NCBI GenBank assembly: GCA_003550325.1
Contig: QKWP01000603.1
Span: 101,764 to 165,763 of the forward strand
DNA from: Gigaspora rosea
Lineage: Eukaryota; Glomeromycota; Glomeromycetes; Diversisporales; Gigasporaceae
DNA length: 64,000 bases
Reading direction: 5' to 3'
Both the position numbers and the translations under genes were made by a program. This document shows, in pieces, positions 44,622 through 56,463 of the stretch. Position 1 is the stretch's first letter. Each line of letters begins with the position of its first letter. The notes below the pieces were generated by a model. It was not told the DNA's origin. It did not search any database and worked only from the letters and a program-made list of their open reading frames with translations.

Positions 44622-45559
44622 TATATTTTTTGGTATTTAATATTCTTTTGTTTAAAGGTTTAGTTCTCAATTTTAAGCAAAGGGCTAAAAATCTTCTACT
44701 AAAGTTGATCAATTTTTTACTATGTTTTTTAAGCTAAATAAGTGACTCACCCTATATAATAATATAATTGGTTAAAACAATTTTTTAATAATATAAAAGA
44801 TCATATTATTTGATTTTATTTTTGTTAAAGATGGCCTGTCTTGGCCTTATCTTTATTGAAAGTAATGATATTTGTTACATTAACAAGTGTACAACTAGTC
44901 ACATGTGCACTTTTGGTGCCTAATTTAAGTAGTTCACCTGAAGGTTCTACACTAGCTGCTATATCTACAACCCAAGTATAGGAATTGACTATTTAAATAC
45001 TCTGGTTCATGTTCTTACTATTATTACAGTATAATCAGATTTTTGATTTAGCTATCTTTAATTTTTTCGCTGTAGCCCTAGAGCTACTTTACTATTGCAG
45101 AAAAGTCTACTGGACTTCTTTATGTTTTGTTTCATGTTTTAGCTAGATTTTAGCAACTTACATATTCACTGGAACTTACACTTGCGATTAGGTTACTTTA
45201 ATCTGCAACTATTGCCTACTTGCTCATAAAAGGTTCATTCTGATTTCATTCTTCTGGTAAACTGTCAAAGATGTTTACTGCCTTCTTACTCAGAACTTTT
45301 TAAATTGGTTTCTGTTCTCTAGTTCTCTGGATTTGTTTGTATAACAATTATACAATTGTATCTGAAAGCTTCCATTCAAGATGGTGGACCAAGAACAGAT
45401 TATATACCCAACCAATCAATGAGCCATAGTTACTAGAACACAGTTCTATTTTTCAAAGCATTACTAGTAAGATTCAAACTCTTGATCTGCTGCTTAGAGG
45501 TGACAATCTAGCAATTTTCATAAATTGCCTCACCTTTAAAAGATTATATTATTGGGTAC
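44622..45559. other. No supported gene
   Basis: AT-rich sequence, no coding signal recognised. Confidence 0.5.
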
Positions 45560-45948
45560 TTAAGTATATTTTATATTGGTCTTAGTATATTTTGTATTAG
45601 ACTTAATCTATTTAATTGATTAATGATTACTGGTAAGTCTGGTACAAAATATAATTAAAGACCAGATACAGTACTAGGTTTTTTAAATAGTATTCATTAT
45701 TAATTTAGCAAAAGTATTTTTTTTTATTAAATAGAACCACATTTTCTCTAGATGATATTTATCATTAATTTAGCAAAAGTATTTTTTTATCAAATAGAAC
45801 CACTACAATAAATTTGAATATATATTTATAAAGTTTTGTACCTATTGAAAACAAAGTGCTATACAATTTGTTTTAGTACTCAAAGTACTATCTGACTTTT
45901 GTATTTATAGTATACCGTACAAAAAATTATACTATAAAGTAAAAAGTA
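45560..45948. repeat. Left outer arm of an interrupted foldback
   Basis: Blocks TTAATCTATTTAATTGATTA, GTCTG(G/A)TACAAAATATAATT and AATTTAGCAAAAGTATTTTT reappear inverted at 51840-52000. A 67-bp tandem duplication lies at about 45695-45815. The Tc1-like element at 45949 seems to have inserted between the two arms. Confidence 0.6.
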
Positions 45949-46338
45949 CAGTGGCTTACTATAGTATTATGGACACTTTTTGGACAGCTATCACTCAAAA
46001 TAGGACAAGTAAATGCAGTACAAGCTTCAGGTCGCATGACCTGCTAATCTAATAGTACAACATATTTGAATTTGGTACAATCTCATTAGATTGTGACAAA
46101 GTTAGTACAAAGTACCATTTTTGTGTTTGTATAAAAAATGATTTTTGGAATTTTTTGAATTTTTTTAAAAAAAATTCACAAAAAATTGATTTTTTGCTCA
46201 AATTGTTTCAAATTTTGCTCAAATGTAGTGTGATATCTTTGTTACATTATAATATAAAAAAAGTATATTTATATAACCAATCAGCATAAAAAAAACAAAT
46301 GTGCATTTTAATTTTTATTTATAAAAAAAAATGAATAT

Positions 46339-46640
46339 AAAGAAAGTTTAACTAAAAGTCAGCAAGAATCTATAATTTATGGACACCAAGAGGTAATTCG
46401 CTTTGTGCAATTGCAGCTATGGCTAGTTGTAGTAAAAGTTCTTTGAGAAATGTTATAAAGCAGTACAGTGAGTCAGGTACAGAAATTCAAAAAAAAAGAA
46501 CTAGAAGACTGAAAACTCTTAACATTCTGGATCTTGAAAACTTTAAAGAGTTAGTCACAAATAGCAACTACTATTTTAGCTTTACACAAATAACCAATCT
46601 ACACAATTGTCAAAGCAAAAAAAAATTTCTGAGAGTGTCA
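46339..46640 (+). pseudogene. Tc1-like transposase N-terminal fragment
   Basis: Reads LTKSQQESIIYGHQEG, CAIAAMASCSKSSLRNVIKQ and YSESGTEIQKKRTRRLKTLN, a helix-turn-helix followed by a basic linker, matching the paired-like DNA-binding half of Tc1 transposases and similar in layout to the intact protein at 34063. One frameshift near 46400. Ends soon after the linker. Confidence 0.65.
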
Positions 46641-46909
46641 TAGATTCCTGATAATAAGCTACTCTGAAAATAAAAGCATATATGATCTACTCTTGATTAT
46701 TAGTGATAATTAACCAATTAAATTACATATTTTTAAAAAAATTCATCATTCTAATATTACTAGAAAACAAGAGAAAACTTCATATCAAAAAACTTTCAAA
46801 CTAACAAATCTATATATAATATTTTGTCATGTATATTTAGAAAAGATTGATATACAAAAGTAAATAATGTAATGTTTGTTATTAATAAATTCAAAATTAT
46901 TAAAATTTA

Positions 46910-48304
46910 GGGAATTGCTATTTGCACCATGGATTTTGCTATTTGCACTATGGTTATACAAGATTTTCTATTTTAGAATTTATGCACTTGTGTTACACAA
47001 AGGCCTGGTGCCTTTAGTATTACAAGCTGGCTAGAGCAGCCATGGCTAAGCTGGCTTAGCTAGCTAATATGGCTAAGGGTATACTATTCACACGATAAGT
47101 ATATATAATAATAGATCAAATTGAACACAGATCTATATCCAAACTTTAATTATTGATACAGTAATAATAAACGTTTGCTGAATTTGTTAGAGGTATGTGC
47201 CAAAAGACTTCTATTCAAAAGTAAACTTTTTTATTTCGTATTGAGTTTTTATATATAAATTAAATCTAATTGAAATACTTCCTGATCTCTGAAAGATCTG
47301 CCATATTTTAGTAACGTTAAAGCATTTTTTACTGTGGTCAGAAAATCAGAAATAAAGATATATGTTATGATTTTTTTTATGAAAGTTAAGGTTCTATATT
47401 TCAACAAGTTAATGCGTCGCGCTAATGCAGTGAGCCTTGAGAATTATATAATAATAATTTTTTGGTAGAAGAATAAATTGTACTTATTTAAAGATTGTAC
47501 TTATTTAAGGATTAATATAGTTATTTATTCTCACTTGGGTGCATATATTTATATATTGCAAGTATAAAATAATGCCTCAGGAAGAGAAATTTAGATCATA
47601 CTGCTGTTATTATATCTAGGACATTTAGTAAAAATTGCTGAATTATCTTTCTGCTAAATCAGTTAAGTTATTGATTTCGGCATGATTGATATATATTAGC
47701 CATTAGTCAGCCACTTAGCTGAAATTTTTATCAGCTGGCTAAGCCAGCCTATAAAAACCAGTCAGCTTGTAAAACTAGGTGCATTGTTTTTGCAAAAATA
47801 ATTTTTGGTTATACGCTGCTAATGTTGTGTAATATTACACAAGTCTAATTTTGGTAATCTAACCTGGGTCAGCCAGCATTAAGCTTAATGCTAGTGGGCA
47901 CTATCATGATAATGCCCTGGCAGGGTTAGACATAATTCTGGCCCACCCTAACCCTAAATCTAGCCAATCAATATACATATACTATCGAACAATTAGTTTT
48001 TAAAGTTTCTAAATTTAGAGTTAGAGTGGGCTAGAATTATGTCTAACCCCGCTAGGGGCATTATCATAATAGTGCCCACTAGCATTAAGCTTAATGCTGG
48101 TCGACCCAGGTTTAGGTTCCAAAATTAGACTTGTGTAATATTATATGATATTAGCGGTGTGTAACCAAAAATTATTTTTGCAAAAACAATGCACTGAGCC
48201 TTTGTGTAATATAAGTGCATATATTATTTTGAATTCTAAAAATAGAAATTCTTGTGTAACCATGGTGCAAATAGCAAAAATCCATGATGCAAATAGCAAT
48301 TTCC
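46910..48304. mobile_element. Foldback element with nested insert
   Basis: Ends GGGAATTGCTATTTGCACC and complement of GGAAATTGCTATTTGCATCA; flanked by a perfect 8-bp repeat AAAATTTA (46902-46909, 48305-48312). Arms contain AGCATTAAGCTTAATGCT, CACCCTAACCCTAAATCTAG and complement, with a spacer near 47970-48010. The left arm is interrupted by the element at 47015-47777. A half copy is at 31441-31745. Confidence 0.85.
47015..47777. mobile_element. Nested GGCTAAG-rich element, 763 bp
   Basis: Ends TAGTATTACAAGCTGGCT and, inward from the right, TAGTTTTACAAGCTGACT; flanks GGTGCCTT (47007-47014) and GGTGCATT (47778-47785) form an 8-bp duplication with one mismatch. Near both ends are GGCTAAG / AGCTGGCTTAG repeats in both orientations, while the centre is unique AT-rich DNA with no ORF. 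Confidence 0.8.
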
Positions 48305-48312
48305 AAAATTTA

Positions 48313-49109
48313 TACAATAGCAATATATAAACCAAAAATTTAAATTTCTAGTTAACCAACCCAAAGGCTGACAAATCTAAATATTAAACCTATATCTCTC
48401 ACTACGAAGCCTGTACTTATTCAAACTAAACAGTTAGTAAGAAGTTTATTTGAATCTAACATCTTAAGCAAAAAACGACTGAATTATTTTACTTTATATT
48501 ATAACTTTGTATAGTCCAATAGACGACAGTATGTTTGTCTTCTAAGTAAAGTCTCAGTTTTGAGAATACATTCTAAATAACTATCTTAGAGTATAAATAA
48601 CACGCTAGCAAAAAAAATTTTATAGTTAAACTATAAAAGTTAGTTTAAATTAACTAAAATAACTAGTAAAAAATTCATATTTTTTTCCATTTTTACACAT
48701 AAGCAAACTACCTTTTTCTATTTAATCAATAGCGATCTGAAAGTTTTAAACGACACTTGAAGAATGTACTTGTAAAAAAATATTCACTAGTTATATGGAC
48801 AACTAGGGGTTACAATATTACCTAAAAAAAGAATTTTCATATAACTTCATATAACAAATATTATTAGGTATGATCTACATGCCAATCAAATTTTATTTGA
48901 TGATCTGAATCAATAACCAACTAAAACAAATTTCTATCATGCTAAAAATAAGCTACTCCCTTAAATTTGAGCAAAAAACCTAAAAACTTCTAATACGTTT
49001 TCAAGCTAAAAATATTAGTAATTTTTTATTCTAAAAATAAGCTACCTCCCAAATCTATGCAACAATCTTTATTAGTAAATAAACAAGTTTCTAGTAGCTT
49101 ATTATTATT
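48313..49109. other. No feature seen
   Basis: AT-rich interior of the Tc1-like element; no transposase text recognised here. Confidence 0.5.
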
Positions 49110-49885
49110 ATTATTTTTTTTTAAATTTTCCTAGCTACCTATCTTCACTAGGGTGCTGTTGGCGCTCTTTTTAGTAAGGTCCTTGTTATTTATATATTTT
49201 TTTGTAATACATTCTGTGACATTATTTAGCTAGTTGTACAACCTAATTCTATACTCAGACACCTAGATATCCCTCAATTAACTATCCAGCCCACTGGCAG
49301 TGTTATCAGTTTTCTAACTTCTTCCGGAACCTCTAGTCATCCATACTGACCAGAGTGAAAGAACAACAATAGACCATATCTCAGTACTTCCTTCCTTCGG
49401 TCTTTCAAAGTTTCAGCTTCCAACTTTTATCCTGGTCCTCTAGTCATCCGTACTGACCAGGGCAACAAGACTTATGAGAGAGAACATTCTCGGTACTTCC
49501 TTCCTTTGACCTTTCCAAAGTTTTCTGGTTTCCTTCTGTTTTATTTAGGACTGGAACTGTCCCGAGTTCATCTAGATTCTTTTTCTTTATCAGGCTAGTA
49601 TAACCTGCCATTTTTGTCATAATACTATCCAACCGAAATTTTGCCAGAAGTATATATTTTTATTCAACCAGAATTTTACTAAAAGTATCTATTATTTTCT
49701 TATTTAGCACAACTATGAATTAATGTAGTTAAATTAACTAATTGCGGTCCTAGCATCCTAGTTCAGTCCCATCTATCTTATAATCGAGTATAGTTTTTCT
49801 TGTTCGCTCGTAGGAATTGAACTGGCAACCTTACGTTTGGTGACCTGGGAGCATAACCACTTACGCTTTTGACCTGCAGGTCTGC
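49110..49885 (-). mobile_element. tRNA-headed SINE, copy 2
   Basis: On the minus strand the head (about 49885-49805) has AAGCGTAAGTGGTTATGC (A-box) and AAGGTTGCCAGTTCAATTCC (B-box). The body contains a 107-bp duplication. The 3' end reads GAGCGCCAACAGCACCCTAG, a hairpin CCTAG...CTAGG (49130-49152), then A and AAT runs. Order of parts and the 3' end match copy 1 at 24152-24776; bodies differ. Confidence 0.8.
49330..49544. repeat. 107-bp tandem duplication within the SINE
   Basis: CCTCTAGTCATCC starts at 49330 and at 49437, each followed by (A/G)TACTGACCAG, CTC(A/G)GTACTTCCTTCCTT and CTTTC(C)AAAGTTT. The two units are diverged, so the duplication is old. Confidence 0.85.
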
Positions 49886-49999
49886 TTATTATTTTTCAGT
49901 ACTAGAAACTTGTTTTCTTAACTGAGGTACATATGTATGTATTTACTATTGTATATGCATATATATATTTTTTTTTCATGCTAACTTGATTTCCTTAGT

Positions 50000-50690
50000 G
50001 ATACATCTAAAATTAAAAAATTAAATAAATAATAAAGTAAAATAAAATGAAAAAATAAAAACAAAACAAAGAAACATAAATTAAAAAAAAATAATTTTTT
50101 AAATAAATATATTAAATAAAAATATAATATATTAAGAAAATAAATTATAATAAATTAAAAAAATAAAGAAAAATGCTAAAAAATATCTAAAATAAAAATA
50201 AATAAAAATAAATAAATAAAATAATCAAAAAAAATAAATTAAAATAAATAAGTCGAAAAATTATATTAAATAAAAATATAATAAATTAAAAAAAATAAAT
50301 TATAATAAATTAAAAAAATAAAGAGAATGCTAAAAAATATCTGAAATAAAAATAAATAAAATAAATAAATAAAATAATCAAAAAAAATTAAATTAAAATA
50401 AATAAGTCAAAAAAATAAATTAAAAAAATTAAAAAAAAGTTAAATAAAAAAAGAAATGTTATAAAAAAATGTTATAAAAAGAAATATAAAAAAATAAAAA
50501 ACAATAAAAAATAAAAATGGTATAAAAAGAATTAAAAAAATAAAATAAAACATAAAAAAAAATAAATAAAAAAATAAAAAAAAATAAAAATATAAAAAAT
50601 AAAAAAAAGAATAAAAAGCATAAAAAAATTAAAAAATAAAAAAATAGATCAAAACAAAAAAAAACTTCAATTTCTAAATTTGTACCTATA
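50000..50690 (+). repeat. A-rich low-complexity tract
   Basis: Nearly 700 bp made of AAATAA, AAAATA and AATTAAA units with strong A-over-T bias on the plus strand. Two blocks of about 170 bp (50090-50255 and 50265-50415) are near-identical, including AAAGA(A)AATGCTAAAAAATAT, so part arose by tandem duplication. The Phe/Leu-rich minus-strand ORF is a by-product. Confidence 0.85.
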
Positions 50691-50934
50691 TATATATATG
50701 TTTGTACAAATAAATCAGGTATACTAAGAATTTTATAATAATTATTACACAAATAAATAAATGCAATACAAAATTAAAATATGTATTTTTTAGCCAAATA
50801 ATAAGCTGCCTATTGATTGAGATAAATTTTATAAAATCTGTATATTCTGAAATAAGCCACCCCAGTTTTTTTTGCTTAAAATAGCCCAAAAAAAGGTAGC
50901 TTATTTTCAGAAATCTACGGTACTATGCGCTATG

Positions 50935-51225
50935 CTTTGCACAGTTTGGGCTTGTTCTCATATATCATCTCCAAAGCCTCTTATCACAGCTGAGAATATG
51001 GAAAAAAGTATAAATGGGCACTTGAAAATTAGGAGTGGTGTATTGTGATTAGACAAGACCTATGTGCATCTTTTTTTAGGTTCTTTAGCACAAACCAAAT
51101 GAACAATGAGAAATTAATTATGTTAGTAGTCTTGTAGAGCAGATGCTTTTGTTAAAAAATCATAGTATGAAACGCTACCACAGACTGGTCACTAGCATCT
51201 CCAATCAGGTTGATGCTTGTATATA
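50935..51225 (+). pseudogene. Tc1-like transposase C-terminal fragment
   Basis: Reads VWACSHISSPKPLITAENME and then GHLKIRSGVL, resembling the VWGC...GPL...I.G block before the second catalytic Asp; after two frame changes DWSLASPIRLML (about 51190) resembles the DWP..SPDLNPIE block. Degraded; identification rests on order and position inside TA-flanked Tc1-like ends. Confidence 0.4.
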
Positions 51226-51758
51226 AACTAGGGCAGACTAGTGATGCTACTAAAATTAATGTTTAAAAAAGGTCTATTTTGGGTTTATTAGAGCAAATTA
51301 AAATTTTTATAAGCAAGAACAAATAAAATTTATATATTTATATTCTTTATAATTTTGTCTATTTAAAAAAAGTATTAAAAAATTTTGGGGTTTAAGTAAA
51401 ATAGGCCAAAAACAATTTCAGGGTCAAATTTTAATACCAGGTTTTCAAGCCAAAAATAATTTTGTCCTTAAATATAAGGCAGACTTATTAAATATTTTAA
51501 TTTAATTTGTTTTTTTTTATATAAAAATTTTTTTAAAAAAAAGAAAACGTAAAATTTTTACTTTTGTACAAATAAAAAAATCAAAATTTAAAAAATTTTT
51601 GTTTAACTTCTGTGCAATATAATGAAATTGCATAAATTTTAGTATGTTGTACTATTAGAATGGCTAGTTACACAATATAAATTTTGTGCTATATTTACTT
51701 ATCCAATTTTGAGCAATGGCTATCTAAAAATTGTCCATAATAATATGGTAGGCTATTG

Positions 51759-52010
51759 TATATAAAAATTATACTATAAAGTAATAAAGTTTGCAATGTG
51801 CTATATTGTCAAGTATTGAATTCTTGATAAAATTGTATTATAGTATTTCTATTTAATACAATAAATACTTTTGTTAAATTAATAGTAAGTACTGTTAAAG
51901 GAATATCTGTTATTTGGTAATGAATTATATTTTGTATCAGACATAATTACTAATAAATCAAATAGATTAAATCCAGTACAAGATATAATTAAAAATAACT
52001 TGTTAAAATT
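51759..52010. repeat. Right outer arm of the interrupted foldback
   Basis: Inverted match to 45560-45948 (see there). Its first 100 bp (AAAATTATACTATAAAGTAA, TGTCAAGTAT) also match, inverted, 55690-55850, so it may be shared with a second inverted pair around the MULE-like relic. Confidence 0.55.
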
Positions 52011-52144
52011 TTTATTGCATAATGTATTTAATTATAAATCCATTTTTATCACATAATGTATATTATTGCAAATTAATTTTAATTATTTAAATAAATGAAA
52101 TACTAGTATTATTCATATTACTTTTTAAAAAAACATCTATGGAT

Positions 52145-53574
52145 AGATCAGATTCTTTATCTTCAAGTGATTTCAATTTAAGTTTTATGACAAATGGATC
52201 TCAAAATATTTCATATAACTTAAAAATTAGAATCATCCAATTTTTCAATATCTCTTTATAATAATTTTATAGATTTAATAACTGATTTAATTATAGATAT
52301 AAATTCAATAGTTATTTTGTCAGAAATTACAAATTTAATCAAATATTTCAACTAATGCTACAAGATCAACAATTATTTCAAATAAAAATTTTTCTAACAA
52401 TTAGATTCCAGAATAGGAATTGTTAGTATTAATTTAAGTTATTTTCTTTATAATATTAATTAAATAGAATATTTTATTTAATCATATTATTTATTTATTT
52501 TTAGATCAAAGATCAAAATAATTAACTTGATGATATTTCTGAAATTCATCAACTATTTTACAAAAAAATTGCGTGTTAGCAAAGTTAGATATTCTCCAAT
52601 TTTCCAACTTCTATAGAGAATATAGCAACTATTTATAATATTTCAGAAAGGGATAATTTTAATTTAGCATTTTCTGATATAAGTTAGTAAATTTTAAAAG
52701 ATACTATAATTGTAAAGCTTATTAATTCTAATTTTAATTATATAAATTCAATATAATACTGGTGAAGGTGGTGGAAAAAGTTGTTGAATGCGAATTTTTA
52801 GAATATAAAGTTTACAAATCTGCTAGAATTTGTACTAAAGCAAAGATATGTGAATTTGCATTAGATGAATTACAAAATACAACACATACAAAAGTAAATG
52901 AAGATATAGATTTTTATATAATAAATCAACCTGTAGATTTACAAATATCAATTGAAGCTAATACACATGTATAAGAATTAAATATTATTAAATAAAATTT
53001 AAATATAATTTATTGCTAATATATTTTATAATTAATTCATAAAGAAAATACTTAGCTTTGTTAATATTCAATGTCCATATAATTCTAATAATATAAAATT
53101 CAAATTAATTTTTTTTTAGATTAATTTAGATAAACCTACAATATTGTTATACAATTTTGTCTACTAATACTAGAAAAAAAGAATGTTGAATGAATTTTAT
53201 AATTTTTTTATAAATTTTAAATTATTTATTATAAATTTAATATTAATAAATAATATTTTAATAATTTATAGCTTATTTCCACCACATAGATGAAGGTCTA
53301 AAGCAAAAAAGGAAAGATTATTAAATTGAATTGTTATGTTCAATTTATTAAATTAGTTCCAGTTGATATTATTAAAACACCTTTTGTAGTTTTAATGTAG
53401 AGGTGTTTATATACATCCTTCTCCTCCTCTAGTTAATATTCTTTCAGGAATTAAAATAAATTTTAGAGCATATGATCAACAAACATTTAAAAGAGTTACA
53501 TCAAAAAAATTAGTATCTAGCAATTTATTAAAAGCTTACTTTGGTAAAAAATCTTTACTGAAATTCATTTATTA
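52145..53574 (+). pseudogene. Possible N-terminal part of the MULE-like relic
   Basis: Scattered plus-strand coding-like text (MDRSDSLSSSDFNLSFMTNG near 52140; a 70-codon ORF at 52762-52974 with ARICTKAKICEFALDELQ) separated by AT-only stretches that look like introns (start GTAT/GTAA, end TTTAG/TATAG). No domain recognised in this half. Linked to the downstream relic only by strand, spacing and intron style. Confidence 0.35.
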
Positions 53575-55165
53575 TTAAATAATTTGGAAAAGTTAAGATA
53601 TTTTGTAAACAAAGTACAACAAAAGCAATTTCCAAATGGACAAGGTTTATTGGGCATTGTTACAGAATTTCGAAATAGAAATAAAGAATTTGATGGATAT
53701 TTGCAAGAAATTGGTAATTTATAAATTATTTTTAAATTTTATATATTTATTGATATTAATTTATTATTAATTTATAGGTATATTTGATGATGGAAAATTT
53801 CTAATTATTTGTATGGGCAAAGAACAAGCAATTGCTTGGAAAAATACAAATGATTTCCAAATAGATATGGCATTTAAATGAATACATAGAGAAATAAATG
53901 AATTTGGGATTAATAATTATAGTGAAGATTATAATCAAAGTAAATAATCTTATATTTTATTTTAAATTATTTATTATAGCTAATTAATTATATAAAATTT
54001 AGGCATTACATTTATACTAATGCTGCATCAGCCAAAGCATATGTAAAATTTTTACAAGTTTATGTCACCATATTAATTTATTAACAAATAAACTGCTATT
54101 TTTTAATTATTTACATATTAAAGAGTGGAAGTGCATAATTGGAAATTTGGATCAAGGACAAGCGAAAGGTTTATGATTAGCTTTAGCTAATATAGAATCA
54201 AAATATACCTGGAATAAACATTTAACTTATATTTTTAAAAGTTGCAAGATACATTTTTATCAGTAATTTATTTTTTATTATTCATTTATAATTATTTTAT
54301 TAGCTATAAAATTAATTAATAAATATATTAGAAATATTAATAATAGTGGACGAAATTTCTACTATTAATTCAAAATCAAAATTGAAGAAATTTATTCAAA
54401 TCTAAAATCTGCTTCGAATCAAAATTTAAAAGGGAATTATTTACTTAATTAAAGTTAAATTTATAAATATTAATCTTTTTTTAAATTTATAGAATGGGTT
54501 GAATTTTATTCGAATGATTGGGTTTTTGCTTCTTTAAACCCAGTATTTTCTAAAATCCCAATTGATATATGGTATTTAACTTCACATGATACAAATGTAT
54601 CTGAAAGAAGTTGCAAGAGTTAATAGATATGGAATTAATTCGAATCTTTATATATCAATTTAAAAGTATTTATGTTTAATTTTATTTGTTATAATTTTAT
54701 TTTATTTATTTTATAATTTATTAATAATTTTTTAGAGGTTTTTTAGAAGATAAACGAACATTTCACTCAATTAAAACACATCAAGTTTCAGGAATTTCTT
54801 GTTCTAGCCATGATCGGGGTATTGTATCAAGAACAATTCATTCAGTAAATCAAAAAAGTGAGCAATTATTTAAATTTATTATAGAATTTTATTATCTATT
54901 TAATAAATTTTAAATATTAAATTCAATAATCTAGTTAACAAAAAATGAGTATCTACTTCAAAACCAAAATCATCAAAAAAACAAAAAACAGTTATAAAAC
55001 AAATTAATATCAAGAAGGTGATTATACTAATAATTTGGAAGATATAGAAATAACTAAAAGAAGGCTTGCACTTAAAGAAAAGGAAATTGCATTAAAAGAA
55101 CGTGAAGCAGAGTTAGAATTAAAAAAAAATTACAGATTGAAAAAATGAAAAAAGAGCTTAGTAAA
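53575..55165 (+). pseudogene. MULE-like transposase relic with introns
   Basis: Exon-like blocks: PNGQGLLGIVTEFRNRNKEF then DGYLQEIG, a 64-bp intron (53714-53777, GTAATT...TTATAG), IFDDGKFLIICMGKEQAIAW and IDMAFK*IHREINEFGINNY (FKR.H-type core with a stop in place of Arg), a second short intron, ASAKAYVKF, and LDQGQAKG. Later come EWVEFYSNDWVFASLNP, SKIPIDIWYLTSHDTNVSE, FHSIKTHQVSGISCSSHDRG and a coiled-coil tail (KRRLALKEKEIALKEREAEL). The series resembles the intron-bearing MULE-like transposases of basidiomycetes and Glomeromycetes. Many stops and frameshifts. Family call moderate. Confidence 0.55.
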
Positions 55166-55437
55166 TAAAAATTGCTTTGAGAATAGTAGATACAGAGCTA
55201 CTGTATAATGAAATAGTTATAATACAGTATGATGAATTATAAAGCATTAGGAGTTCTGAGAAGAATTATACAGACTAGAATTTATGGTCAAAAAGCAAAT
55301 TATCTTGTAGAAAAAATAATAATCGATGAACATTAAAATAAAACCAGCACTATTTAGTATTAAAATAAAAACAAACACTGCCTTTCTTATTTATTTATTC
55401 TATTTTATTTTTATTTATTTATTTATTTATTTAGAAC

Positions 55438-55600
55438 ATTTATTCGACTATACTTTAGATATAATACTTTATTTGACTATACTCTAGACATTATAGTATT
55501 TTATTCGACTATACTCTAAATATTATAATACTTTATTCGACTATACTCTAGATATTATAGTACTTTATTTGACTATACTCTAGATATTATAGCACTTTAC
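55438..55600 (+). repeat. 32-bp minisatellite, five units
   Basis: TTTATT(C/T)GACTATACTCTAGA with TATTATAGTAC repeats at 55440, 55470, 55502, 55534 and 55566; period 32 for the last three, 29-32 for the first. Units are highly similar. Confidence 0.9.
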
Positions 55601-55614
55601 AGTACTTAAAAAAC

Positions 55615-55860
55615 TGTAAAGTACCTATAGGGCACGCTATAAAAATTACCTGGCCTTTACTTTTCTAGGATTGGATCCTGTTACTCTATACTGTTTAATC
55701 GATAAAATTTATTAAATATTCGATACTTGACAGTTTAATTTTTTGCGAACTTTATTACTTTACAGTATAATTTTTTATATACTTTATTACTTTAAAGTAT
55801 AATTTTTTTGCATACTCAATTACTTTACAGTATAATTATCTACATACAATAGTCTAGTGG
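55615..55860. repeat. Inverted partner of 51759-51990
   Basis: Three tandem-like copies of TTACTTTACAGTATAATT(T) (55750-55845), then ATACAATAG; inverted relative to AAAATTATACTATAAAGTAA and TCAAGTATTGAA at 51765-51830. The pair brackets the MULE-like relic, so these may be its long inverted ends, but the exact boundaries are unclear. Confidence 0.5.
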
Positions 55861-56107
55861 TTGAGTACTGAATCAGATCACAGGGCACTTTGTTTTCAAT
55901 AGGCACGGGCATTCTATAAGTATATTCAAAATATTTAAATAATACTCAATAGAAAAATATATGCATGTTACTCAATTGATTTATTTTATGTTTTAGCAAA
56001 TAAATTTTAATATGCTATTTAAATAAATCGATATCCTCTACTGTGTACAGTAGTACCGTTTTTTTTTTATTTACTATTTAAAAAATCAAATATACCACGA
56101 ACTGAGC

Positions 56108-56236
56108 AGTATAGAAATACCAATCGATGGCAAGCCATAACTAATTTTGAAGGCATACGATGGATACTAAATTTATTTCATTTTATGTCTTCAACGTTAG
56201 TTTCTAGCTTGTTATTGATTGGCATTTCTATACTGC
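56108..56236. mobile_element. Short inverted-repeat element
   Basis: GCAGTATAGAAATACCAATC at left and its complement (GATTGGCATTTCTATACTGC) at right, about 130 bp apart. No target duplication recognised; no ORF. Confidence 0.55.
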
Positions 56237-56311
56237 GTCTGCGCGACTCTGTAAGTTCTGTACGTACGTAGATCAGATGATCCAAAATTTTGCGAAAATC
56301 TTTTTTGTTAG

Positions 56312-56463
56312 GCGATGCATCTGTGACGATCTTTCAAGGTAGCTTACGTACGTACAATCTACCCTTAATACGTGATCAAATCAAGAGAATTATGCGACAA
56401 AAACTGGATCGTTCTTATAGAGATATGGTATTACGAAGATCCGCAGCTCGTCTATTTCGTTAA
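56312..56463 (+). other. Possible terminal exon, Arg-rich
   Basis: After an acceptor-like TTTTTTGTTAG, one frame is open for 49 codons to TAA at 56461-56463, with text NLPLIRDQIKRIMRQKLDRS and MVLRRSAARLFR. Composition is less AT-rich than the region. No family recognised and no upstream exon found, so this is only a candidate. Confidence 0.25.

Larger units (their letters stand above)
45949..51758 (+). mobile_element. Dead Tc1-like element with nested insertions
   Basis: Ends CAGTGGCTTACTATAGTATT and, inward from the right, CAATAGCCTACCATATTATT, followed in both arms by ATGGACA and about 150 further similar bases. TA flanks both ends (45947-45948, 51759-51760). Two transposase fragments on the plus strand lie near the two ends; the 4.3 kb between them holds a foldback with its own nested element, a SINE and an A-rich tract. 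That size is therefore mostly later insertion. Confidence 0.7.

Noticed and set aside
50459-50889. Phe/Leu/Tyr-rich membrane-like ORFs
   Set aside because: They arise from the A-rich low-complexity tract and have no start context or conserved pattern.
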